In this document: positions 38,695 to 47,608 of the stretch, piece by piece
Layout: each line of letters starts with the position of its first letter
Position numbering within the stretch: the first letter of the stretch is position 1
Assembly: GCA_016718875.1 (NCBI GenBank)
Contig: JADKBL010000002.1
Span: forward strand, 1-64,000
From: Bacteroidota bacterium
GTDB lineage: Bacteria > Bacteroidota > Bacteroidia > Bacteroidales > VadinHA17
DNA: 64,000 nt
Direction: 5' to 3'
The notes under the pieces: model-generated
What the model saw: only the letters and a program-made list of their open reading frames with translations
Told to the model about the DNA's origin: nothing
Database searches by the model: none
Position numbers and translations under genes: made by a program

Positions 38695-39762
38695 ATGAAG
38701 AGCATTTACCAACGTATTGAAGAAGAAATTTCACAGAAACAGGGTCTGGTTCTGGCAACAGTAACACGGACTGAAGGCTCAACCCCTCAGAAACCAGGTA
38801 GCTCTGCCATTTTTTCTGATAAAGGGCTTATCAGCGGGACAATTGGAGGAGGCGTGGTTGAGGGCCGTGTGCAGATTTTCGCTGTTGATGCTTTGAAATC
38901 GGGACAATCATCTCATCTAAACTTTAACCTCAATAATGATATTTCGAAAACCAGTGAGGCTATCTGTGGTGGTAAGATAACAGTCCTTCTTGATGCCGAT
39001 CCTTCTAAAAGTATTTCTGTATTCAGGCAGTTAAGTGAATCTCTGAAGAACAGGGTTCCCGGGGTCCTGATTACAATGGTTACTATTCACGATGACACAT
39101 CAGTACTTATAAACCGGTATTGGATGAGTAATAAGTCAATACCCCGGTTACCGGAAGAATTTCTTGAAAAAATATCTCCTGTTGTAACTGAGCAGCTAAC
39201 CAAGGGCAGCATTTATGATTTCAGGGAAATGACACTTTCAATTTCAGGGGAGGAACCCTCATCTCTCTTCCTGCTTGAGCCGGTGTTTCCACCTGAACAA
39301 CTGGTTATTGCTGGTGCCGGCCATATAGGCAGAGCATTAGCACATCTTGGAAATCTGCTTGGATTTGAAGTAACAGTTATCGATGACCGTTCGGAGTATG
39401 CCAATAAGGAAAATATTCCTGATGCTGATCATGTTATTGTTAAGGATATCGGCCATGCTATGCATGAAATCAAAAAAGGTGCAGATACTTATGTTGTGAT
39501 TGTTACCCGCGGACATAAGGATGATGCAGAAGCTCTTAAGCCATGTATCGGAGCTTCACTGGCCTATACAGGTATGATTGGAAGCATCAGAAAAGTTGCC
39601 ACCATGAAACAGGAATTCATAGAAAAGAAGATTGCCACGAAAGAGGATTGGGATAAGATTTATGCTCCTGTCGGAATTGATATAGGTTCACAAACAGTTG
39701 AGGAGATTGCAGTTAGTATTGCAGCGCAGTTGGTACAAGTGAGGAACGGAAGGCTGAAGTAG
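38695..39762 (+). CDS. XdhC-family molybdenum-enzyme maturation protein
   Basis: XdhC/CoxF proteins bind the molybdenum cofactor and load or sulfurate xanthine-dehydrogenase-type enzymes. The N-terminal domain has GSTPQKPGSSAIFSDKG and SGTIGGGVVEGRV. The C-terminal Rossmann domain has VIAGAGHIGRALAHLGNLLG (about 210-229). The start at 38695 (MKSIYQRIEE) agrees with a -7 box. It heads a group with a MocA-like transferase and the two subunits of a molybdenum hydroxylase, so it should mature that enzyme. Confidence 0.88.
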   Translation: MKSIYQRIEEEISQKQGLVLATVTRTEGSTPQKPGSSAIFSDKGLISGTIGGGVVEGRVQIFAVDALKSGQSSHLNFNLNNDISKTSEAICGGKITVLLDADPSKSISVFRQLSESLKNRVPGVLITMVTIHDDTSVLINRYWMSNKSIPRLPEEFLEKISPVVTEQLTKGSIYDFREMTLSISGEEPSSLFLLEPVFPPEQLVIAGAGHIGRALAHLGNLLGFEVTVIDDRSEYANKENIPDADHVIVKDIGHAMHEIKKGADTYVVIVTRGHKDDAEALKPCIGASLAYTGMIGSIRKVATMKQEFIEKKIATKEDWDKIYAPVGIDIGSQTVEEIAVSIAAQLVQVRNGRLK

Positions 39763-39768
39763 AAAATA

Positions 39769-39824
39769 GTTTCAGGTTTCAGGTTCCAGGTTTAGGAACC
39801 CGGAACCCAGAACCCAGAACCCAG
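39769..39824. repeat. Heptad array between xdhC and mocA-like gene (8 phased units)
   Basis: Eight perfectly phased units: gtttcag, gtttcag, gttccag, gtttagg, then aacccgg, aacccag, aacccag, aacccag. The first four and the last four are near reverse complements, so the array can also fold back on itself. It starts 7 bp after the xdhC stop. Confidence 0.92.
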
Positions 39825-39842
39825 AACAAGAATAACCAATAT

Positions 39843-40433
39843 ATGTCCGTAATCAGTGCAATAATCCTGGCGGCAGGGGAATCAAAGAGAATGGGGTATC
39901 CTAAGATGCTACTTGACTTTGGAGGGATTACAATGCTTGAAAAAGTAATCAGGAATGTTAAAGCAGCTTTGGTTGATGATATTATTGTTGTCCTTGGGGC
40001 ATACAGGGATGAAATACAGGAAATTGCAGAGAAGTCAGATGTAAGGTATTGTTATAATGATATATATAAAGAAGGGATGCTGTCGTCAGTGCAATGCGGA
40101 TTCCGGAATATAAAATCTGATACAGTGGCTGTACTCGTATTTCAGGGTGACCAGCCTCTTATTACTCCGGAGGTTACCGGCCTTGTTATTAATAAATTCA
40201 GAAATGGGAGCAAGGGAATTCTTATGCCAACATATAAAAAAAGGAGAGGTCATCCTCTTCTGATTGCCGGGAAATATTTTGGGGAGATAGAAAAACTGGA
40301 TCCCGGCAAAGGCCTAAGATCACTCTCTGAAATTTTTTCAACCGATGTTGAAGAAGTTGAAGTAGATGATGCCACAATTCTGAGAGATTTTGATACATTT
40401 GAAGAATATAACAATGAAATAAATAAAAATTAG
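39843..40433 (+). CDS. mocA: MocA-like molybdenum cofactor nucleotidyltransferase
   Basis: A 196-residue NTP transferase. It shows AIILAAGESKRMGYPKMLL and the later GDQPLITPEV, which fit the MobA/MocA family that adds a nucleotide (CMP in MocA) to molybdopterin. It is 5 bp before the iron-sulfur subunit. Which nucleotide it uses cannot be read; CMP would suit this xanthine-dehydrogenase family cofactor. Confidence 0.85.
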   Translation: MSVISAIILAAGESKRMGYPKMLLDFGGITMLEKVIRNVKAALVDDIIVVLGAYRDEIQEIAEKSDVRYCYNDIYKEGMLSSVQCGFRNIKSDTVAVLVFQGDQPLITPEVTGLVINKFRNGSKGILMPTYKKRRGHPLLIAGKYFGEIEKLDPGKGLRSLSEIFSTDVEEVEVDDATILRDFDTFEEYNNEINKN

Positions 40434-40438
40434 CAGGT

Positions 40439-40915
40439 ATGGAAGAGACAATCAGTTTTCAGTTAAACGGGAAACAGACAGAGATAAAGATTGATCCCAC
40501 CCAGACACTACTCTGGGTACTGCGGAATGATCTGGGTCTGACCGGAACAAAGTTTGGCTGCGGAATAGGTTTCTGCGGTTCATGTACGGTTCTTCTCGAC
40601 AATGAACCTGTACGATCATGTTCAATATCAGTAGGGGAAGTGAAGGGTAAAAGCGTTGTCACAATTGAAGGTCTTGCAAAAGACGGAGAGCTTCATCCTG
40701 TCCAGAAAGCATTTGTAGAACATGATGCACTCCAATGCGGATTCTGCACACCTGGCATGATTATGAATGCTGCCGGGTTACTGATAAAAAATCCTTCAAT
40801 TACCAGGGATGAGATCAAAGCCGGAATGGAGGATAATCTTTGCAGATGCGGTGCCCATATTCATATAATCGATGCAGTTGAAACTGCTGCCAAAGAAATG
40901 AGAGGAGGGAAATAA
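40439..40915 (+). CDS. Molybdenum hydroxylase, 2Fe-2S subunit (IorA/CoxS-like)
   Basis: A 158-residue protein with the two [2Fe-2S] domains of this enzyme family: the plant-type motif GCGIGFCGSCTVLLD and the alpha-helical motif QCGFCTPGMIMN with NLCRCGAH. It moves electrons out of the molybdenum site. The stop is 2 bp before the large subunit. No FAD subunit lies in the window, so it is a two-subunit isoquinoline-1-oxidoreductase type. Confidence 0.88.
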   Translation: MEETISFQLNGKQTEIKIDPTQTLLWVLRNDLGLTGTKFGCGIGFCGSCTVLLDNEPVRSCSISVGEVKGKSVVTIEGLAKDGELHPVQKAFVEHDALQCGFCTPGMIMNAAGLLIKNPSITRDEIKAGMEDNLCRCGAHIHIIDAVETAAKEMRGGK

Positions 40916-40917
40916 TC

Positions 40918-43074
40918 ATGAAAAAAGAGAAATCAAATACACAGGTTGCCAGTGGTACTACAGGCAGACGAGGCATGGAAAGACGTGACTTTTTTAAGCT
41001 TGTTGGTGGTGGTGTGGTAATATTCTTCCTTCCACGTTGCTCAAGTGATCCTGTTCCCGTGGCTGAACCCGGAAAAAGATCCCTTCCAAAGGATTACAAT
41101 GCATTTTTGAAAATAGACGAGGATGGTACCGTAAACTGCTATACAGGCAAAATAGAGCAGGGGCAGGGCATTATAATGTCACTGGTCCAGATTATGGCCG
41201 ACGATCTTAATGTCCCGATGGAAAAGATTAAAATGGTTATGGGTGATACCGAGCTTTGTCCATGGGATGGAGGTACATGGGGGTCAATGACTATCAGGTC
41301 ATTCGGACCAAACATGAGACGAGCTGCTGCCGAGGCAAAAGGAGTCCTGCTTGAACTTGCAGCAAATAAACTTAAAGTACCCGCCACACAACTTGTTGTT
41401 GTTGATGGAGTAATTTTCGATCCTGCAAATCCAGGAAAATCAGTAACTTATGGTGAGCTTGCAAAGGGTAAAAAGATTGAAAAGTTCCTTGATGTAAAAC
41501 CAGAAGTGGAAGATTATTCCAAGTTTACTTTTATTGGCAAGTCATTCAAGCGTAATGATGCAAAAATAAAAGTAACAGGAGAGGCAAAATACACTGGTGA
41601 TCTCAAACTGCCTGGAATGTTGTTTGCCAGGATTTTACGTCCAAAATCTCTTAGCGGTAAACTGGCATCTGTTGATTATTCTGAAGCAGAAAAAGTGCCA
41701 GGTACAACAGTTGTAAGAGATGGTGAACTTGTGGGGGTACTGAATGCAAATTTAGTTCTTGCCGGCAGAGCCCTGGAAATGGTAAAAGCCGAGTATACAT
41801 ATGATGAAATAAAGGTTGACAACAAAACAATCTTTGAGGCTATGATCAAGGCCGATACGACTGCAGATGTTGAAACGACAGCCGGTGACATTGAAGCAGG
41901 TTTTAAACAGTGTGATAAAATTATTGAGACCGAGATACATGATCCTTTCCTGGCTCATGCTTTCATTGAGCCACACAGTGCTCTTGCACAGTTTGAAAAT
42001 GACAAGCTCACTGTATGGGCATCCAGCCAGACACCTTATCCTTTGCAGGATGCACTTGCAAAACATTTCTCAATGCCTCTTAACAAAGTAAGGGTTATTG
42101 TTCCTTTTGTCGGAGGAGGTTTTGGCGGCAAGAGTAAAAATCAGCAGGCTATGGAAGCAGCCATACTTGCAAAAGTCTGCGGAAAACCTGTTATGGTAAC
42201 CTGGACCAGGGAAGAAGAGTTCCTTTACGATAATTTCCATTCTGCGGGAGTTCTTAAGATCAAATCAGGTATTGATAAATCAGGTCTTATAAAGGCATGG
42301 GACTATCATGCATACTTCTGCGGGACCAGGGGCTCAGAAATTGTTTATGATGTTCCAAATCATAAAATTACGGCGCATTATCATAAGGAAAATACACCGC
42401 AGGTACATATACTGGATACCGGACCATGGAGAGCTCCCAACAACAATACAAACACCCTTGGCAGGGAACTTCAGATCGATAGGCTAGCTGCTGCAGCAAA
42501 GATGGATCCTCTTGAATTCCGTCTGAAAAACCTTAAGGACCAGAGGATGATCGACACACTGAAAGCTGCCGCTGACCTCTTCGGTTATGTGCCATCTAAA
42601 AAGTATCCTTCAGGCAGAGGTATCGGGATAGCTGTAGGAACTGACGTGGGTACACTGGTTGCTGAGATTGCTGAGATTGAAATAGATAAGAAGACAGGAA
42701 AGGTAAAGGTTAAGAGAATTGTTTGTGCACAGGACATGGGTCTTTGTGTGAATCCGCATGGCGCCACCATGCAGTTGGAAGGCTGCATAACAATGGCTCT
42801 TGGATATACATTCTCAGAGGAGATCAGGTTTGAAGGAGGTAATATTATTGACCGCAACTATGATACTTATGAGTTGCCTCGATTCTCATGGGTTCCAAAA
42901 ATTGAATCCATAATACTTCAGCGCATGGATCAGCCGCCTCATGGAGGAGGAGAACCTGCAATCATAGCTGTCGGTGCAGTGGTTGGTAATGCAATTTTCG
43001 ATGCCACTGGTGCAAGGTTATTCCAGATGCCGTATACTCCTGAGCGGGTGCTTGAGGCACTGAAAAAAGGCTAA
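40918..43074 (+). CDS. Molybdenum hydroxylase large subunit, Tat-exported (IorB-like)
   Basis: The 718-residue molybdopterin subunit. The Tat signal MERRDFFKLVGGGVVIFF lies about 20 residues from the start. The body has VGGGFGGKS (about 400), a core Mo-cofactor loop, and the C-terminal GGGEPAIIAVGAVV, where the Glu is the likely base. It fits isoquinoline 1-oxidoreductase beta-like enzymes that oxidise aldehydes or N-heterocycles. The Tat signal puts it in the periplasm, with an assembled cofactor. Its stop codon lies inside the first unit of a heptad array. The substrate is unknown. Confidence 0.88.
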   Translation: MKKEKSNTQVASGTTGRRGMERRDFFKLVGGGVVIFFLPRCSSDPVPVAEPGKRSLPKDYNAFLKIDEDGTVNCYTGKIEQGQGIIMSLVQIMADDLNVPMEKIKMVMGDTELCPWDGGTWGSMTIRSFGPNMRRAAAEAKGVLLELAANKLKVPATQLVVVDGVIFDPANPGKSVTYGELAKGKKIEKFLDVKPEVEDYSKFTFIGKSFKRNDAKIKVTGEAKYTGDLKLPGMLFARILRPKSLSGKLASVDYSEAEKVPGTTVVRDGELVGVLNANLVLAGRALEMVKAEYTYDEIKVDNKTIFEAMIKADTTADVETTAGDIEAGFKQCDKIIETEIHDPFLAHAFIEPHSALAQFENDKLTVWASSQTPYPLQDALAKHFSMPLNKVRVIVPFVGGGFGGKSKNQQAMEAAILAKVCGKPVMVTWTREEEFLYDNFHSAGVLKIKSGIDKSGLIKAWDYHAYFCGTRGSEIVYDVPNHKITAHYHKENTPQVHILDTGPWRAPNNNTNTLGRELQIDRLAAAAKMDPLEFRLKNLKDQRMIDTLKAAADLFGYVPSKKYPSGRGIGIAVGTDVGTLVAEIAEIEIDKKTGKVKVKRIVCAQDMGLCVNPHGATMQLEGCITMALGYTFSEEIRFEGGNIIDRNYDTYELPRFSWVPKIESIILQRMDQPPHGGGEPAIIAVGAVVGNAIFDATGARLFQMPYTPERVLEALKKG

Positions 43075-43102
43075 GGGCGCAAGGCAAAAGGCTAAAGGAA
43101 AA
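43068..43102. repeat. Heptad array over the stop of the molybdenum enzyme gene
   Basis: Phased units aggctaa, gggcgca, aggcaaa, aggctaa, aggaaaa. The TAA stop (43072-43074) is the last three bases of the first unit. The unit ggctaaa is the reverse complement of tttagcc in the 10691 array. Confidence 0.88.
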
Positions 43103-43106
43103 AATA

Positions 43107-43138
43107 AAAGGCGAGTGGGATATCCTCTCGCCTTTTTT
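43107..43138. terminator. Bidirectional rho-independent terminator
   Basis: AAAA, then GGCGAG (43110-43115), an 11-nt loop, CTCGCC (43127-43132), then six T. It lies between two convergent genes and has A/T tracts on both sides, so it can serve both strands. Confidence 0.85.
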
Positions 43139-43186
43139 GTTTATCTGCTGTCAGTTGCCCCTGCCCGTGTCGCCCCCTGAGCCTTC

Positions 43187-44056
43187 TTAAAACAGATACT
43201 TCTTCAGCAATTCTGTTCCCTTCTTTATCTCCTCACGTCCGCTCGATTCAATTCCATACCATCCGCGGTAGCCTGAATCTTTTGCGAGCTTTATCATCTT
43301 AGCAGTCAGTTCTTCCGTCGGCTGGTTCCGGTATGACATCCCGCCTGAATATGGAAGCATCTTTTTAAGATAATCGATATTGTCGAAATTGTCAGCCGGA
43401 CGCCGCCAGTCGGGATAAGCACCGAAATAAAGGTTATCAACCTCTTTGAACAGAGATACCATCCAGTCAGCATCGTTTGAGACACCTCCGTGGTTTTCAA
43501 TAAGGACACTGATCTTAGCAGGAACAGCATATTCAAGCAGCATATTATAACTTTCTGCAGCCCATTTCAGTGCCTCTGCCTTATCAGCATTCTCAGGTCC
43601 CCTGCAATTAGTTCTTATCGATTTGCATCCAAGGTATGCTGCCGCATCGATCCATTTCCTGTGATTGACACTGAACTGATTGCGTTCTTTTTTTGTGGCA
43701 CCGCATCCGTCTCCTTCATCATCAACCATAATGAGAACCATTGTAACACCATTGTCGTCAGCATTCTTTATCAGCTTTTTCAGATAACCTTCTGTTGTGA
43801 CCTCAAATAGTGTATTGACGAATTCAATTCCATTGAGACCAAAATCGTTTCTTGCAATTTTTGCAAAATCAAGTGTTTTCCATTTGCCTGACTTCACTTC
43901 ATCAACCAGTGCCCACTGGGCAAGAGAGATATCATCCTTTATAACTCTGGGTGTACTGAAGGTTGATCCCGATCCAAACAGTGAAGGAGCCACTGCCACT
44001 GCGGCTCCTGCTGCTATCGATTTTTCAATAAAATTCCTTCTTGATATATTGCTCAT
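43187..44056 (-). CDS. TIM-barrel sugar isomerase/epimerase-fold protein, Tat-exported
   Basis: A protein of about 289 residues of the xylose-isomerase-like fold. It starts with a Tat signal, SNISRRNFIEKSIAAGAAVA. The barrel has GLNGIEFVNTLFEV, ADKAEALKWAAESYNML and VLIENHGGVS (Glu metal ligand). I chose the ATG at 44056; the longer frame begins at TTG 44062. It follows a Gfo/Idh/MocA gene on the same strand (44 bp), so the two are likely an operon. In 3-keto sugar pathways such folds can act as keto-glycoside lyases or epimerases. Its exact role is unknown. Confidence 0.8.
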   Translation of the reverse strand: MSNISRRNFIEKSIAAGAAVAVAPSLFGSGSTFSTPRVIKDDISLAQWALVDEVKSGKWKTLDFAKIARNDFGLNGIEFVNTLFEVTTEGYLKKLIKNADDNGVTMVLIMVDDEGDGCGATKKERNQFSVNHRKWIDAAAYLGCKSIRTNCRGPENADKAEALKWAAESYNMLLEYAVPAKISVLIENHGGVSNDADWMVSLFKEVDNLYFGAYPDWRRPADNFDNIDYLKKMLPYSGGMSYRNQPTEELTAKMIKLAKDSGYRGWYGIESSGREEIKKGTELLKKYLF

Positions 44057-44100
44057 AATCAATTAGTTATATAAATTATAATTATTTGATAATCAGTCTG

Positions 44101-45600
44101 TTACATTTCCCAGCCCTTGCGGTACTCCCTTACCAGATACTTATTTGCATCCGGAAGGTTAGTGATCTTCATTGCAGCTGAATCGTACTCAACTTTTTTA
44201 CCTGCCCTTAGAGCAACTCCGCCAAGAAGGATTGTTTCCGTTACCGGACCGGCATAGATGAAACTGCCAGCTGACTGTGTATTGTTTTTGAATGATTCAA
44301 TCCAAACATCATTGCCGTTTCTTCTCTCCTGAGGTTCTTTCTCTGAAGCAGTGACTTTCCCATTTGCAACAAGCACAGGCTCTTCGCCCCTGAAGCCTGC
44401 AATGATCTTTCCTTTATCGCCAACGAACATCATACCTTCTCTTTCAAGAGTTTTGCCAGCTGCTTCCCATTCTTCAGGATTAACAGGTCTGATACCACCA
44501 TCCCACCATATGAGGTCGAAAGCAGGCAACGAAGCCTGGGCTTTGAATTTGAATCTGACAACACATGAAAGAGGGAAAGCTACATCATTCTTAACCTCAG
44601 TTGATACATTATTAATAATGGTACGTGTTGTTGTTGCATATGATTCTGCACTGTATGCCGGAGTATTAATGCCAAGTGTAAGAAACAGAGGGAACATACT
44701 GTAATGCCCCATATCAGCAATACTGCCTGCGCCGAAATCATACCATCCTCTGAATACGTTATGAGTATAATTTGGATGGTATGGTCTGTTGGGAACAGGT
44801 CCCAGCCATAGATCCCAGTTAAAATCCTTTGGAACAGGAACACTCTCGGTGGGGTTCGACTGCCACTGCGGCCATACTGGCCTGTTCGACCAGTTATGTA
44901 TCTCTTTGAGATTGCCAATGGCTCCTTCAGCTATCCACTTTTTGATAATATCATATCCTGGTCTCTGGCTCCATGCGAGCAGATGAGTGCTGAGACCTGA
45001 TTTCTTTGCTGTATCTATTGTAAGTTTTGCCTCATACATCCTGTTAGCAATGGGCTTGTGTGTAACAACATGTTTCCCTTTCTTCATCGAAGCGACTGCA
45101 ACTGCAGCATGAAGATGGTCGGGTGTCATGATCTTAACAGCATTAATATCTTTTTCTTTCTCAAGAAGTTCCCTGTAGTCTTCATAGGAAGCACATTTAA
45201 AGCTTCCGGTACCTTTAGCCTTGGCATAGTATTTTTGTATAAGCTCCTGTCCGATATCCCTTCCTCCGGGAATACCCTTATAAGATTCACCCCAGGCTGA
45301 ATCTCCGATAGCTTTCCTTATACTGTCACGGATACCGTATGGAGACCAGTCAATATAATCGGTAGTCATCTTATTAGGATCAGCTACGGCGACAATCTGA
45401 ATTGCAGGGTTTTCAAGCAGCGGAACCATTTCTCTCAATCCCTGAGTGCCGCATCCGATATATGCGATTGTCAGTTTATCACTTGGAGCAACATAACCAG
45501 GTCCTCCGAGCACCTTTCTTGGAACAACTGAAAATGCAAGAGAAGCAGCTGCAGCTGTTCCCATAAATTTACGACGGTTGATTTTTTCTGACTTTGCCAT
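44101..45600 (-). CDS. Gfo/Idh/MocA-family oxidoreductase, Tat-exported
   Basis: A 499-residue NAD(P)-linked sugar dehydrogenase family member. The Tat signal KINRRKFMGTAAAASLAFSV lies at the start. The Rossmann motif is AYIGCGTQGLREMVPLL. Later come MTPDHLHAAVAVASMKKGKH and the catalytic Lys region VVTHKPIANRMYEA. Export in folded form with its cofactor is typical for this Bacteroidota group. Similar periplasmic enzymes oxidise glycosides at C3. A divergent gene region lies upstream, with a -7-like TAAATTTG on the minus strand (45673-45680). Confidence 0.87.
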   Translation of the reverse strand: MAKSEKINRRKFMGTAAAASLAFSVVPRKVLGGPGYVAPSDKLTIAYIGCGTQGLREMVPLLENPAIQIVAVADPNKMTTDYIDWSPYGIRDSIRKAIGDSAWGESYKGIPGGRDIGQELIQKYYAKAKGTGSFKCASYEDYRELLEKEKDINAVKIMTPDHLHAAVAVASMKKGKHVVTHKPIANRMYEAKLTIDTAKKSGLSTHLLAWSQRPGYDIIKKWIAEGAIGNLKEIHNWSNRPVWPQWQSNPTESVPVPKDFNWDLWLGPVPNRPYHPNYTHNVFRGWYDFGAGSIADMGHYSMFPLFLTLGINTPAYSAESYATTTRTIINNVSTEVKNDVAFPLSCVVRFKFKAQASLPAFDLIWWDGGIRPVNPEEWEAAGKTLEREGMMFVGDKGKIIAGFRGEEPVLVANGKVTASEKEPQERRNGNDVWIESFKNNTQSAGSFIYAGPVTETILLGGVALRAGKKVEYDSAAMKITNLPDANKYLVREYRKGWEM

Positions 45601-45835
45601 ATTTTTCTGATTTGATTAAATTTAGAATGATGAAATGCATTGTAATATTTTCTGTACAGTAATCAATACACTCAAATTTACTAATTCGTCAATTTCAAAG
45701 AAGTTTTTTCCTCTCTATTTTTTTCTGTAACTGTAATTTAATGATTTTTAACACTTTTTAACACGGGTGTCGCAGATCACTACGGCGATTCGTACATTTT
45801 TTCTATATTTATATGTTAATAATATTACTATCGTC
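45601..45835. promoter_or_regulatory. Divergent promoter region, Gfo/Idh/MocA gene / DUF362 gene
   Basis: About 235 bp, AT-rich. On the minus strand, TAAATTTG (45673-45680) matches the Bacteroidota -7 box but has no TTTG at the right -33 spacing. No other structure is recognised. Confidence 0.4.
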
Positions 45836-47559
45836 ATGACTATAAAACCTGGAAAAATAAAGGAGTGGATGGAGTTACACAAGATTCCTCCAAGGTTATT
45901 ATTTATTATTATGGGAGTTGTCTCCACATTATGGTTTCTTGTGAGGGTAATTCCAAAGCCATCCAGAGCAACCTATCCATGTATGAGAGTTGCTGCTCCC
46001 ATGATGTCAGCTCTTGTAATTTATATACTGTCGATAGGAGGAGTTACTCTGGCATTCCGGAAGGCAAGGACCAGCATTGTGAACGGAAAATTCTTCATGA
46101 CAGCAGTTCTTTTATTGGGAATGACGGTATTTATGGTAATATCAATTACCAGCGGAATACATCTTATCAGTGCTGCTGATACAGATTACTCCGGTCCGGA
46201 AGATGGAGCCAATCAGCCAATTGGTGTCCCTACAGGTATTAAGCCTGGCAGAGTTGTCTGGGCATGGGATACTACTGCCACAAATGAGAAGTGTCTTAAT
46301 ACATTTGAATCAAAGGATTACTTCTTTAAGCCCGAAAATACAAACAGTGAAGTGGTTAAGAAGATGTTTAGGGCATCATTACTGGAACTTACCGGTGAAA
46401 CATCTGTTAAGAATTCCTGGGATGCTTTGTTCAAAAACCTGAATAACAAGAAATACCAGAAGAAGGCAGGTTATGCAAAGGGAGAAAAATATTCATTAAA
46501 ATAAACCAGGGTACATCAAGATGGCTTCTTACTGACGAGGACAAGGAAAATGGATACAATTATCCGGAAACCTTTGAACCAACACCTTTGAGGCAGGCTG
46601 CATGTTATGGCACTTGTGAAACCGAACCATATTTCGTGCTGGAAATTCTTCGTGAGCTGGTTAATGAATGCGGAATTGCACAGGAGGATATTTCCGTCGG
46701 CGATCCTATGACCGACATTTATGGCCATAATTTTGAGGTATGGTTCGCAGAGTTTCCAAAAGTAGCCTACCTCGATAAGTTCGCAACTCATCATAACCGA
46801 ACATTGACAAAACCCACTGAGAAGGATTATCTGATCTATTCAAATAAACTACAGAAGGATCCTCTTTATGATTTTATTGTTGCGGCAGACTACCTGATAA
46901 ATGTAGCCAACCTTAAGCCTCATATTGCAGCAGGAATATCTCTTACGGCAAAAAATCATTTCGGATCGCAGGGAAGACCAACGGCAGGGCATCTCCATAA
47001 TTTCCTGATCACTCCAAGGGGAGCTGCAGGATCGAATGGAGGTTATCACAAGTACAGGGTCAGGGTTGATATGATGGGAAGCAAATATCTCGGACGTAAT
47101 ACTGTTTTATATGTTGTCGATGGTCTTTTTGGAGGGGGATCAATTGAAACAAGAGTTCCTGTAAGATACTTCATGCCTCCATTTAATAATGATTGGTGTA
47201 ATTCCCTCTTTTTGTCACTCGATCAGGTTGCACTCGAATCAGTTTGCTACGATTTTCTGAGGACTGAATGGAATGGCATTAATGCTCATGATCCTATGAA
47301 TAACAGAGCTGAAAAGAATCCAAATATCAGAGGAGTGGATGATTACCTGCACCAGGCGGCCGATTCAAAGAACTGGCCTGACGGAATATTATATGATCCT
47401 GATGGAAGCGGGACCCCAATACCAAGCCTTGGCGTGCATGAGCACTGGAATAATCCTGTTGACAAGCAATACTCCGCTAATCTCGGAACAGGAAAGGGTA
47501 TCGAGCTTGTATCAATACCTGAAACTCTTGTTAAGACTGTCAAAGGGAAGAAGAAATAG
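45836..47559 (+). CDS. DUF362 protein with N-terminal membrane segments, split by a frameshift
   Basis: About 574 residues after repair. The first 120 hold about three hydrophobic segments. The later part contains LINVANLKPHIAAGISLTAK followed by NHFGS, the core of the DUF362 family, and PCRQ-like Cys pairs (RQAACYGTCETEP). In the coding strand, the A5 at 46495-46499 (GGAGAAAAAT) must become A6 to join the first part (stop at 46504) to the second. The product of the joined frame reads on smoothly as FIKINQGTSRW. I start at ATG 45836; the longer frame begins at GTG 45767. DUF362 proteins may bind iron-sulfur clusters; function unknown. Confidence 0.7.
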
Positions 47560-47593
47560 GTAATCAGTAATCAGTAATCGGTAACCGGTAACC
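47559..47593. repeat. Heptad array after the DUF362 gene
   Basis: Phased units ggtaatc, agtaatc, agtaatc, ggtaacc, ggtaacc. The first base is the last base of the TAG stop. It ends 15 bp before the next start codon. Similar ggtaacc words occur in the array at 16626. Confidence 0.92.
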
Positions 47594-47608
47594 AGAAAAT
47601 ACTTAAAT

